From: Nereocystis luetkeana | Taxonomy: Eukaryota; Sar; Phaeophyceae; Laminariales; Laminariaceae | Length of the DNA: 64,000 nucleotides | Assembly: GCA_031213475.1 (NCBI GenBank) | Contig: JARUPZ010000027.1 | Coordinates: 3,156,569 to 3,220,568 of the forward strand | Direction: 5' to 3' | Part shown: positions 34,441 through 44,662 of the stretch, in pieces | Layout of the letters: every line of letters begins with the position of its first letter | Position numbering within the stretch: position 1 is the first letter of the stretch | Position numbers and translations under genes: made by a program | The notes under the pieces: generated by a model | Seen by the model: the letters and a program-made list of their open reading frames with translations, nothing else | What the model was told of the DNA's origin: nothing | Database searches by the model: none

Positions 34441-35770
34441 ATGACACAGAGCTAGCAAACACGAGTTTCAACGAAATTCTCGATCTCGCAGCTCACGTTT
34501 TTTAATATTTACAAATTGCACATACGTGGTACATGGGATCAACCAGTATTACGAAGTCACAGAGTATAAGAAACAAACATAAACACATACCTGGTAAGAA
34601 ATATAGGTAAGTAAGTGTGCAGGAGCGAACGTCCGTTTGCCTCGAAACTCCGATGTAGACAAAATAACACAGATAGATGGAAAAAATATTGTACGAAATA
34701 TACCAACCAGTACAAATTACGATGTTATCTGGAACTTTCCACTCGTATTCTTCGAAGTTTATCTGGTGCTGGTGCGGGTGCCGACACAGCCCATCGTAAC
34801 CATTCTTCTTGTAAAAGTTACAAATAAGTGCGTAAGGCCGATTATTAACGTTCCGAAACCCCTAACTGAATAATACAAATAAAAAATTTCACGTACCAAA
34901 ATGATACCTTCTTATACTACCATCGTACGGTACCATGATAACTACGAAATAATATGCGACGACTACGCCGTACGTAATCCACGTTTGTTTACAAACTTTT
35001 TATTTCTTTCTTTGTTTACTCACCGTCGCGTGGGATAGATACTGTTCTTCTATTATTATAGTCAAATAAGCATCAATGGTGGGTAAGTTAAAATTTACAA
35101 GCATGATGAGGTTTATCTTCTTGCGCGTCGAATCGGTTGGGTATATCCCACGTCGTTGGTTAACGCGTGTCTTCATTTATTTTCTGTTTCTCGGCCATTT
35201 TTTTGCGATTGACACACAAACACGAGATGCACATCGCTGTTGTCGGATGACAAACATAACAACAATACTATTGATGCTGTTGTGGTAGTAGTGGTAAAGT
35301 ATGACGTAGATTGTTGCTCGCTCGCGTGGCACGTGGTGCGTATACCTCGTACCAGGTACCTGGTATGCGTTATGCAAGAATAAACATACACACTACGTGA
35401 GCACCGTCACACCAACGAAGCAGGCAGCACATTTACATTCCAGTACTGTCTGTACCGGACACCTATTGATACTTACTGTAAATAAATGAGAAAACAAATT
35501 ACTTGAATACTGACCCACGCTGGATTGATCGAAATATTACTTGGAAAAGGGTGCGTTCTGCACTAATTTCAGTACAATCGCTTCAAATATTTTGTTTTCC
35601 TTTGAGGTCTCAGCCTGGCTTTCGTGGTGCTGGTTTGCTTAGTATTACACTGGAAGTAGTTGGTGTCCTGTCCTACCCCAGACACAGTATAGTGCTTACA
35701 AGTAGCCAACAATAGTGCGGCTCAAACGTTTACTACGATTGATTTCAAAGCCTCTCCCTGATACCCAGGT
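34441..35770. other. Non-coding stretch
   Basis: No gene recognised. It has a double scar word (TACCAGGTACCTGGTA) near 35350. Confidence 0.4.
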
Positions 35771-35772
35771 AT

Positions 35773-35803
<31 letters not shown>

Positions 35804-35852
35804 CTTCATCATCATCCTCTTCATCATCATCATCCTCCTCATCATCATCATC

Positions 35853-35883
<31 letters not shown>

Positions 35884-36033
35884 TCACCATCATAATCATC
35901 ATAACGATCATCACCATCATCATCATCATCCTCATAACGATCGTCATCATCATAACGATCGTCATCATCATAACGATCGTCATCATCATAACGATCGTCA
36001 TCATCATAACGATCGTCATCATCATAACGATCG

Positions 36034-36096
<63 letters not shown>

Positions 36097-36182
36097 CCGA
36101 CAACGATCATCATCATCATAACGATCGCCATCATCATCATCATCATAACGATCGTCATCATCATCATCATCATCATCGTCGC

Positions 36183-36215
<33 letters not shown>

Positions 36216-36274
36216 AACGATTGTCATCATCATAACGATCGCCATCATCATCATCATCATCATCATAACGATCA
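35771..36274. repeat. (ATC)n array with an 18-bp higher-order unit
   Basis: About 500 bp of ATC units. From about 35935 to 36040 the array is organised into six copies of ATAACGATCGTCATCATC, whose centre CGATCG is palindromic; the same CGATC(G) word recurs irregularly to 36274. The long poly-Ile/His/Asp/Met frames are products of the repeat. Confidence 0.9.
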
Positions 36275-36449
36275 CCATGTCCATTGCCCTCAGTGTTAAT
36301 ACCCTTCCTCGTAATTTCTCTTAGCACTTGTTGTGTATACAAGTAAATGAATACGTACCAGTTCTTGATACAACGCTCGTCGTATAGCCTCCAATCTCGA
36401 ATCCTATGCCGCACCCAGGCTCCACCCCCCACTCCCCAGATTCTGATGT

Positions 36450-36560
36450 GGGTCTGATCCCCCCCCGCCCTCCTGTGCTCCGTCCCGGCAGTGTAGGGAT
36501 GCGAGGGTCTATGGCCATACGACTACGGCCATGCATGAGATCGAGTACACCCCGCCCCCC
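36450..36560 (-). repeat. Family-5 dispersed repeat, partial copy
   Basis: On the - strand it carries CATGCATGGCCGTAGTCGTA and CTACACTGCCGGGACGGAGC. It ends against C/G runs on both sides. Confidence 0.6.
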
Positions 36561-36727
36561 CTCGCCCCCGTTCTCCCCTCCTAGCCTCTCGGCGACCCAT
36601 CAGTTGGTTGGAGTCTGAAAAGGGACACCCCGCCGGCGTAAGATGGCGAACCCTGGCTGGGTTGCCAAGGCTGATGCTGATGGCAACAGACCCTCCTTCA
36701 CTATGAATACTATGCTATCGCTTACTA

Positions 36728-36817
36728 ACCCCCTGAGTACTGCAGTCCCAATTGGGGGGAAAACCCTTCTAATTTCAAGTGGTTTGCCCCCAAAACGGGA
36801 CTGCAGGCCTAAAAGGG
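36728..36817. mobile_element. MITE family 1, copy 5
   Basis: Left CCCCCTGAGTACTGCAGTCC and right GGGACTGCAGGCCTAAAAGGG, with CTAA/TCAA flanks that look like worn TTAA. Confidence 0.75.
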
Positions 36818-36860
36818 TCAATATGATGATTTGATGGTACAAGCAATGTACTGTAGACTA

Positions 36861-36967
36861 CTACGGGGGACCATATTTAATAGGACCTACGGTACACACA
36901 AAAAACTATATATTTCGCTATTTTTACTAGCAATATTTGGTCCTATTTACTATGCCCCCCCATAATA
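36861..36967. mobile_element. MITE family 2, copy E
   Basis: CTACGGGGGACCATATTTAA at the left and ATTTACTATGCCCCCCCATAA-like right end; slightly worn, TA flanks still visible. Confidence 0.8.
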
Positions 36968-37053
36968 GCTAGCGTGTATTGAGATAATAGAATGAGTGCA
37001 GCAAGAGGACAGCAAGCGCAATGCAGTACGTACTGTTGATCGACCTCAATGAA

Positions 37054-37142
37054 CCCTTTTAGCACTGCGGTGCGCTTGAACATAAATCTGATTCTATTTT
37101 CAAGTTAATTGCCCCCAAAACGAGAGTGCGGTCCTAAACGGG
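37054..37142. mobile_element. MITE family 1, copy 6 (diverged)
   Basis: CCCTTTTAGCACTGCGGTGC at the left and GTGCGGTCCTAAACGGG then TTAA at the right. It lies 87 bp from MITE copy E, so four MITEs alternate within 600 bp here. Confidence 0.7.
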
Positions 37143-37215
37143 TTAATCTTAATATAAGCTGCACGTACAGAAGGGAGTTACAGCACTATTACCAGTAGTA
37201 GTAAGTAGGTAAAAC

Positions 37216-37330
37216 TATTACGGGGGACCATAATAAGTAGGACTAAATATTGCTGGTAAAAATACGGGAATGTATAGGTTTTTGTTTGTACCGTAGGTCC
37301 TATTTACTACCTGGTATGGCCCCCGTAATA
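37216..37330. mobile_element. MITE family 2, copy F, carrying a TACCTGGTA scar
   Basis: TTACGGGGGACCATAATAAG at the left and GGCCCCCGTAA-TA at the right. The right arm is interrupted by CCTGGTA. Confidence 0.85.
37308..37316. other. Putative excision scar TACCTGGTA in the right arm of a MITE
   Basis: Other copies read TTAACTATGGTCCCCC; this copy reads TTTACTACCTGGTATGGCCC. The added CCTGGTA duplicates the TA. Confidence 0.75.
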
Positions 37331-37666
37331 CTGTAGGTGCATACTCGTAGTCTAGGTTTCCTTTAGCACGTTTCGTTTCGTTCACCCTCCGATGATAATG
37401 TACATCGTACCTGGTACGTGTTTCGGTCCGACTCAGATAGATCGTATCGGGTACGTGCATATTTTTTAATTTCATGTTTTCATCTACCAACGTGCTCTGG
37501 CGTAAGTGTCAATCAATAACCAAAGAATACGTTGAAATAGCGAAAAAATCCAGACCACGAAGAGCGAAAAAAACGGAAAACGATATTTCCGACAATCAAA
37601 CACCAAAGTGCAAGAACAACATAATTTTTAGCATGCCCTCTACTGTCTTCCCGTAGCAAGCAGCAG

Positions 37667-37914
37667 TATTAATCGTCTTTCTTCTTCTAGTACTCTGGCC
37701 CACTTTCCCCTTACTACTCCTTTCCTTGTATCGCTTCCCCTTTCTTTGCTGTTTTCTTGTTGTTGCTTTTTCTTCTTGTTTTTTTTTTTTTTTGGTATTT
37801 TTGTTATTTTCATGGGGAAGGATGTTTTCGAGGGATCGAAGTTGAATGAAGGTCATGCTGCAGATCCGCCATTTTCTTCCTGTGCAGCATGTCTGCCGTC
37901 TCTGCAGGGTTGTC
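37667..37914. other. Pyrimidine-rich stretch
   Basis: A T/C-rich tract with no supported gene; open frames on both strands overlap. Confidence 0.35.
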
Positions 37915-38340
37915 GGGGAGCGGGGGGGGGGGGGGGGGGGGGGGGTACTCATTGCCATGGGGGGGGGGTGTACTCATTATCGTGCAAAGCCATACTGTCG
38001 TCGTATGACCATAGACCCTAGCACCCCTACAACAATGCCGGGACGGAGCACGTCGGGTCTTCACCTACCGGGAAGACTTTGCTTGCACCAAGCGTGAAGC
38101 GCCGTGAGGTGTTGGGTGAGTCGCATGAACGGTGAGCTGCATCCTACTAAGAACCGCTTGTGAGGCGGACTTGCATACATTGATGATAGCGTCGAATGGA
38201 TGGACGGAAGGGGGGGGGTGTACTCGATATAAGAGATGTACTCGATCTCATGCATGGCCGCAGTCTATGGTGTGTGTGTGGGAGGGGGGGGTGTACTCGA
38301 CATCATGCATGGTCGTAGTCGCATGACTATGGACAGGGGG
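37915..38340 (+). repeat. Family-5 dispersed repeat with G runs, copy 2
   Basis: G run of about 25, then TACTCATTGCCATG; a second G run, then TGTACTCATTATCGTGC, GACCATAGACCCTAGCACCC and AAGCGTGAAGCGCCGTGAGG; then two shorter G-run/TGTACTCGA starts at about 38209 and 38285. The repeated junction of a G run with (TG)TACTC suggests a mechanism-linked end. Confidence 0.7.
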
Positions 38341-38594
38341 GGGTTCGCTTTCTAGAGTTTAAAGTCCAGAAGAGGAGCAGAAGAGGAGCGGGAGGGTGAG
38401 GACTGAGAAGCCGCATCATCGACAACTTTTCGGCAAGAACATATAGATCTTATGTATGGGTATACTGCCTATACTCCCTACTTACCCTGGTACAGTACGA
38501 GCACAGGAAATCTGCCCTAATCTCCGCTATCCGCTGCCCGAAATAGCATCTACCCTGGTACGCCTGGTTTCGCCGAGCTGCAGTATGTATTGCA

Positions 38595-38670
38595 TTATTA
38601 TTACTATGCCTTCCTTCCGACAATATAACGTAGATATCATTCCAATATATACCGAATATCCTTCCGTAAG
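38595..38670. repeat. Dispersed repeat beside an ATT tract, copy 2
   Basis: Matches 28300-28375 (TTCCGACAATATA, GTAGAT, CATTCCAATATA). Confidence 0.5.
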
Positions 38671-39205
38671 TCAGCAGTATTCCTCGTACGCTTCTCTGCA
38701 AGCCGTTTCCCAATCCCCACAATTCCCCACATCATTTCATCTTACAGTAGTAGCTATAATCATGGTTAAAAGTAGTTATATAGCATGGCCAGAAGCAGTA
38801 GATCGTGTGTGTTGATGTGTCGTGCGGTGTTGTATCGATATTACTATCAAAATGCACTGATGCTGATGCTACCCCTTTTTCATTGCTGCCATTTTTTTTG
38901 CGTGCAGGAATCACACGGACGGCGGGATTACGCCGAGAATGTTAACCTATCTATGTGTTTTGTGTTGTTATTACTCTATGTATACTGCTGTAGACTTACT
39001 TGTTATATCGGTACTGATACAGGGATATTATTCAGAATCAAACATGCCGCGTAAACATGTACCACAGGGTATAGGGGGATACATACATGGTTATTGAATC
39101 CGTCGCCGTTTCTGACTGAGGCCGTCGGTACTGCATAGTGGATACAGCGAAAGCCAGAAATATGAAGGCCAAAACGTGCTACATACACCCGCAGAAGGAA
39201 CCCCG

Positions 39206-39345
39206 CAATAATAATAGACTATTAGTATGATTATGCTTGCCATCCGACAATGTGCAGAATGAGCTTCAACGTTGATCACTCAAAACTTAACTTTCCTGAA
39301 AGAAGAAACCTCCGGAAACAAAGGAAACCTACGCACAAGGTATAT
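39206..39345 (-). mobile_element. 5'-truncated LINE copy
   Basis: AAT-rich tail, then CTTGCCATCCGACAATGTGC and CTTCAACGTTGATCACTCA, AGGAAACCTACGCACAAGG. Diverged from the 44.7-kb copy. Confidence 0.65.
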
Positions 39346-40398
39346 CTACCTTCTATGTCTGCTTCCCCCTATAGTATGCTATATCTGCGATGCTCTATTA
39401 ATATGTGTTGTGTTTGCTCTCGTGTGAACAGCAAACGTCGCCTTCTATCGGATGCGTGCAACATGCGTGCAGGCAAAGTGTCTATTAATAGTCAGCTGCA
39501 TAACGACGTGTACACAATCAGTTGAAACCGGGGGAGGGGGACTGGAGTTTAAGCTTAAGCCCACCCGGATAATTTCTGAAAATGTATTGGATCGGACCTT
39601 AGATGCGCGGCGCTCACAGAGTAAATGTCAAATCAAAGCACGAAACACGCTCACCCTCCCTCCCCGTATACTCAGCTATGTACACAGTAAAATTTTAAAG
39701 AGAGGCGACAAGCCGGTTACGATACATACATGCAGAACGTGTTTTTTCGTGCTATGTTGATGACGATGGAATGGTGGCGTGCCTGCACTCTATTCTGTGC
39801 CGTGACAACTTTTTTTGCTCTTTTTTGTAGCCCTTTTTGTTTGTACAAAAAAATCGAACCAGACGATCTATACAGCTAAGTCCGAACATTGCCCGCCCGG
39901 ACCGTGCGCGCAAAGAGCGAAGAGCCGAAATCAAATAATAATCAATCAAGTTAGATTGTCCGGAAAACGGTTTTTTCGAAGAGAATGGAAAAACAATGTT
40001 GTATGAAATACGCTAAGCTGACCAACAACAACAAAAAAAACCGCAAAAATTGGCAAATTAACTTAGATCGTCCGGAAAAAAACGGGATTCTTCAAGAACG
40101 TGGAAAAACAAATCTTCCCTAATAATTATGAAGTTACCTAAGTGAACGGAAAAAAAAGGTGCCGCATTTTTTTGTGATGAAGGTATATACACAAAGTAAA
40201 CGAAAAAAGTACCGGTATGTTTAGAGGTTTCGTCCGTGATTTCCTTTTGTTGAGTTTTTTATCATTAATAGTGCCTAGCTAAGACAACACATAAGAATGC
40301 CGTAGATAAAGCATGTGAAAGGAAGCAGATATTATAGAAGATAGGTAGGCGTTGTGCATACAGTAGGTTTCCTTTGTATCCGGGGATTTCTTGTTTAA

Positions 40399-40490
40399 CC
40401 CTTTTAGAACCGCAGTCAGTCCCGCTTTGGGGACAAATTACTTAGAATTTGAGTGGGTTGTCCCCAAAACGGGACTGCGGTTCTAAAGTG
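40399..40490. mobile_element. MITE family 1, copy 7
   Basis: TTAA then CCCTTTTAGAACCGCAGTCA; right arm CCCCAAAACGGGACTGCGGTTCTAAA. Includes a local CAGT duplication in the left arm. Confidence 0.85.
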
Positions 40491-40499
40491 TTTTGATTT

Positions 40500-40541
40500 A
40501 TCAACGTTGAAGCTCATCCTGCACATTGTCGGATGGCAAGC
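40500..40541 (+). mobile_element. LINE 3' terminal fragment
   Basis: TCAACGTTGAAGCTCATCC then CACATTGTCGGATGGCAAG, leading directly into an AAT array. Confidence 0.6.
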
Positions 40542-40570
40542 CTAATAATAATAATAATGTTAATAATATC

Positions 40571-40615
<45 letters not shown>

Positions 40616-40781
40616 CATAATAATCAAAATAATCATAATAATAATCATAATCGGATGGCAAGAGAAATAATAATAATAATAATAATAATGATAATAATAA
40701 TAATAATAATATTTCGGAAAAGTTATGAGTGATCAACGTTGAAGATCATGCTCCACATTGATTGTCGGATGGCAAGGGAAC

Positions 40782-40873
<92 letters not shown>

Positions 40874-40890
40874 GTAATAGTAATAATAGT
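40542..40890. repeat. Three (AAT)n arrays separated by LINE 3' ends
   Basis: Arrays at about 40543-40640, 40667-40710 and 40781-40890. Each starts right after a GGATGGCAAG-type end (40535, 40652, 40770). This pattern makes them expanded tails of successive LINE copies. Confidence 0.8.
40712..40780 (+). mobile_element. 5'-truncated LINE copy
   Basis: AAAAGTTATGAGTGATCAAC through GATCATGCTCCACATTG to GTCGGATGGCAAGG, then an AAT array. Confidence 0.7.
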
Positions 40891-41085
40891 ACCTGGTATG
40901 TACGAGTATGAGGGACCGAGAGTTGAGCCGAATGTTATCGGAGGTGTATAATATATTACCAGCCTGTCCCAAAACATAACGACCGTTCGGATGTAATATC
41001 AATATACAGACTGTGCCAATATTAATGTACCCATACTACGGTTATATTCCGGGACAGAGGGATGATGACTTGCTTTGCACTTCTG

Positions 41086-41152
41086 GGAACGTTTCTGCGT
41101 GATCAAAGCTGAAGCTCATGCCGTAACTCACATATTATTGCTGGATGGCAAA
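41086..41152 (+). mobile_element. Diverged LINE 3' fragment
   Basis: GCGTGATCAAAGCTGAAGC, CATGCCGTAACTCACATATT and GGATGGCAA in the LINE order, but no AAT tail. Confidence 0.45.
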
Positions 41153-41636
41153 CAACCACGATACTACACAGAAAGTACGTGTAATGTTGTCGTGTTGATC
41201 CGTGATGGTATCCAGCTCCGACTTGCTCCGTTAACCCGCGATGGTATCTGTTTAGCTAAACGCAACTCATCGGCGTACTACTCCGTTTCGAAGCAGTACG
41301 TTGAAAGACGAAACACCAAAAATCTTCGAAGTACTGCACTCAATAAAGGGCAATAACAGCACGCACGCGTATTTTTCAGCTTGGAGTATATAGTGTACTC
41401 ACAACCTATAAACACAGGGGGCGGTGTCTCTTGATGTCGCTGCTGAAAGCTACGATACGGACACGCATGTACGAGCCTACCCATAGCTTATCGAATGTCA
41501 GCAGTCAGCAATCGGCATTTTGCCTGCCCGACTAAAACCTTGACTGGTCAACACACACATAAGTACGAGGTTTTTATTCCTTTGTCCGGCACGGCGGCAT
41601 AGGCTAGGAACAATAGTAAGTTAGGAAGTGCAGCGC

Positions 41637-41885
41637 GGGGGGGGGGGGGGGGGGTACTCGTTGCCATGCATGGCCGTGGTTGTACGACCATACCAGGTAG
41701 ACCCTAGCAACCCTACGAATTCCGGGCCGGAGCCCGCTGGGCTGTCGTCGACCTGGCAGACATTGCTTGCACCGGGAACGAAGCGCCGTGAGGTGTGTGT
41801 TGGACGAGTTCGAGTTCGCATAAACGGAAGGGGGTGGTTAATTGTTACAGTAGGTATCGAAGTGATACTGCTTTTGAACAAGCGT
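41637..41885 (+). repeat. Family-5 dispersed repeat with G run, copy 3, carrying a scar
   Basis: G run of about 18, then TACTCGTTGCCATGCATGG, then GACCATA-CCAGGTA-GACCC, then CATTGCTTGCACCGGGAACG. Confidence 0.7.
41691..41699. other. Putative excision scar TACCAGGTA inside a family-5 repeat
   Basis: Other copies read GACCATAGACCCTAGC; this copy reads GACCATACCAGGTAGACCCT. CCAGG is flanked by duplicated TA. Confidence 0.75.
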
Positions 41886-42394
41886 ATACCCCCCCCCCCC
41901 CCCCCGCCCCCCCCTTCTTCTTTTTTTTGGCGGTCGGCCACAGCTGGTTGTGAGGCGTTCTACGATGGAGGTTCACCCTTTATTTTCCGAGGCTCCTCAC
42001 TCAAGGAGCTCCACACCTCACCCGAAAAAGGACTTCAGCGAACGTCAAATCGCACCCCGATGACAAATTCCATGACCCACGCATACACGAAGATCATTCT
42101 TCGAAACAATATTATTCCGACGATTTTGGGATAAGAAGCCCCGTCATTCAGAAAACGTTTCGGCGGAGATGTGCTATACCTCTATTATCGTAGAACGCGT
42201 CTTGTCGAGTTAGATCGTTTGTGCGAGGTGAACAATCTTTTCTCCGCACACGTGGGAATGATCGTATCACGTACCAGATACCTGGTAGTGTTTATGGTAA
42301 GGCACCCAAGAGGCAGATACATAGCACTCCCATTCATTGCTGTCTCTGGAAATCCCTACACCGGAAAATAAATCAACTCATTGAAGCTGTCATC

Positions 42395-42625
42395 CACATG
42401 CAAGTCCGCCTCAGAAGCGGTTCTTAGTACAGGATGCAGCTCACCCTTCATGCGACTCGCCAGACACCTCACGGCGCTTCGCGCTTGGAGCAAGCAATGT
42501 CTGCCTGGTCGGTGAAAACCCGACATGCTCCGTCCCCGACGTGGTAGGGATGCGAGGGCCTATGATCATACGACTACGGCCATGCATGAGATCAAGTACG
42601 TATCTCCTGTCGAGCACACCCCAGC
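42395..42625 (-). repeat. Family-5 dispersed repeat, copy 4
   Basis: On the - strand it runs CATGCATGGCCGTAGTCGTA, CTACCACGTCGGGGACGGAG, GAAGCGCCGTGAGGTGTCTG and ACTAAGAACCGCTTCTGAGG, the same order as copies 1-3. Confidence 0.7.
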
Positions 42626-42784
42626 GTAGATACGCGTAGTTGTTGCGCGTAAGAATATGTCTGAGCCTGTTATGATCGCAGCAAGAACGGTTAAAGCTTT
42701 AGCACGTCGGCGCCTCCTACTATTGGTAATCCATCAGAATACAACAGGATAAAAAGAAACGGTGATAAACGCGGTCCATCCTTC

Positions 42785-42880
42785 CTTCGGTCCGTGTGTA
42801 CAAACATACATACATGCATACATACATACAAGCATATATACATACATACATGCATGCCTACATACATACATACCTGTCAC
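42785..42880. repeat. (CATA)n microsatellite
   Basis: Imperfect CATA/CATG units, about 20 copies. Confidence 0.8.
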
Positions 42881-42884
42881 ACTA

Positions 42885-43045
42885 CTATTATTATGGTTGC
42901 CATCCGCCAGCTAAATGTGCTGCATTGTGAGTTTCAACAGTGTTGACTCATAAACATTCCCAGAAAGAAGAAAACCAAGGAAACCCAAAAAAGAAAGCCT
43001 ACGCACGAAGTCTAACTCCCTTCTGGACCTACTTCCGGTTTCACA
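42885..43045 (-). mobile_element. Diverged 5'-truncated LINE copy
   Basis: ATTATTATGGTTGCCATCCG, then GTGTTGACTCATAAACATTCC, AAACCCAAAAAAGAAAGCC and CGAAGTCTAACTCCCTTCTGG in LINE order. Confidence 0.6.
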
Positions 43046-43148
43046 TCATATATACCCCGGCAAGGTATTGTTATAGTTTACTCTATATTTTTACGGTACT
43101 GCCCTCGGGAAGTTATGCAGAGGCCCAGGATTTGGAATACAGGAAACG

Positions 43149-43343
43149 GTGGCGTGTTACTTGGAAGGCATATTCTTACAGGGAACAGGGGTTCGGGGTG
43201 AGGGAAGGATCGACTTCTACGTGTTTAAGGCCTTCTTCGAAGACCAAACTGGAGAGACTAAACACAACAGGGCTCTTTCAATCAAGCACATGGCACACGC
43301 GAGCGACGAGACAATGCGGGGCGTCACCAATGGGCAGCAGTAG
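43149..43343 (+). CDS. Unrecognised short coding-like frame
   Basis: The frame reads LEGIFLQGTGVRGEGRIDFY, VFKAFFEDQTGE and KHMAHASDETM before a stop, with GC-leaning third positions. No family recognised. It could be a fragment of a decayed transposon or an exon of an unknown gene. A weakly similar stretch (GTGVQGVARAEAFVF) occurs at 44307-44360. Confidence 0.2.
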   Translation: MACYLEGIFLQGTGVRGEGRIDFYVFKAFFEDQTGETKHNRALSIKHMAHASDETMRGVTNGQQ

Positions 43344-44453
43344 GCAGCAGTAGTCACCAATAGGCCAGTCAGTCTGTAGGGAAAGGGGACACGAGTATGT
43401 GTCGCTCTCAACCAGAGGAAATATCTCAACACTCGGGGTCGACGGCAGGACAACCACTCCGGGTTTTGTGACCGGATTATTGACTGCCTCGTGTCCAACC
43501 TCACTTCGGCGTTGTCGCCCTTTTACTGTCAGTCATGCACGCGATTTTATTTTTAGTCCAATTCCGAAAGATCGACGACCCAACTCCCGCTCATCACCAT
43601 GAGTGGCTAGCGTAATGTGGCCGCTCATATACCTGGTACATAAAGGCACAGGGCTGCAGTTTTTGTGTTGTGCCTTTTTTCGACGATGCATGATTACCCC
43701 CCCCCCCCCCCCTCCGACAGTTAGTAACTCACGTTTTTAGTTTTTATAGTCCTGCCGATCCCCCCCAAGCTCATCGCCGGGGGGGGTAAGTACAGGAGAT
43801 AGGTGATGCACAGTAGTCGCTCATACACAGGCACTACACGACTGTACTCGACGCATTTTCGGCCCCCTCCCCTTCTTAGCTGGGAATGCAACGGCATAGC
43901 TTGTGTTCTTTAGCGTTCAGAATGCATTCTCGTCCCCCCCCCCCCCGTCTACATCGCTGGGGCGGTGGCGATTGAGGGAGCAAATATTAACTTCTATTTT
44001 TTTCGTTTTTGGGCCCCTTGCGGGAATACTTCCTTTCCTTTACCTATATGGTGTTCCAACAGGAGGAGGCGTAACCTCGAAGGGTAGAGGAGTGCGGGGG
44101 TGGGCTTCAAGGAGCCGCACCTTCGATTGTAGTGTAATATAGAGTTCGTGGAAACGGTTTCGGTAACTCAAAAATGTTTCGTTATGCATATATACGGCTG
44201 ATCAGGGTGGGCTATAGTTATGGTATTGACCTGAAAAGGTTTGTATGATAGATACAGTGTTATATATATACGGGCAAGGATGACGGATTTCTTGGACGGG
44301 CCGTGAGTGCAAGGAACAGGGGTCCAGGGCGTGGCAAGAGCGGAAGCCTTCGTTTTTCAGACTTCCATTGGAGTCATATTTTACGGGGAAGTATATCTAA
44401 TCTGGAGAGTGCTTCACTTTCTGTTCCTTGGTCTTTTTTGGAACAACTCTACA

Positions 44454-44472
44454 CATTGTCGGATGGCTGGCA
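44454..44472 (+). mobile_element. Very short LINE 3' terminal fragment
   Basis: ACACATTGTCGGATGGCTGG followed by a (TA)n tract. Confidence 0.35.
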
Positions 44473-44662
44473 CAATATATATATATATATATTCACCTGT
44501 TATAAGAAGGGGTTGTTGTAGTTACCAGTATGTGCAGTAGAAATGGCGAAGAATTTCTCGTCGAGATGTGAGGGTTGGCCACAAGTTGTCCGTTGGTGAA
44601 TAACATACAAGCTGGGCTGGCCAACAGTAACTTTTTAGTTGGTCAGGCACTTCCTCAACTAT

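Noticed and set aside
35696-36299. Poly-Ile, poly-His, poly-Asp and poly-Met frames of up to 194 residues
   Set aside because: By-products of the ATC microsatellite, open on both strands at once.
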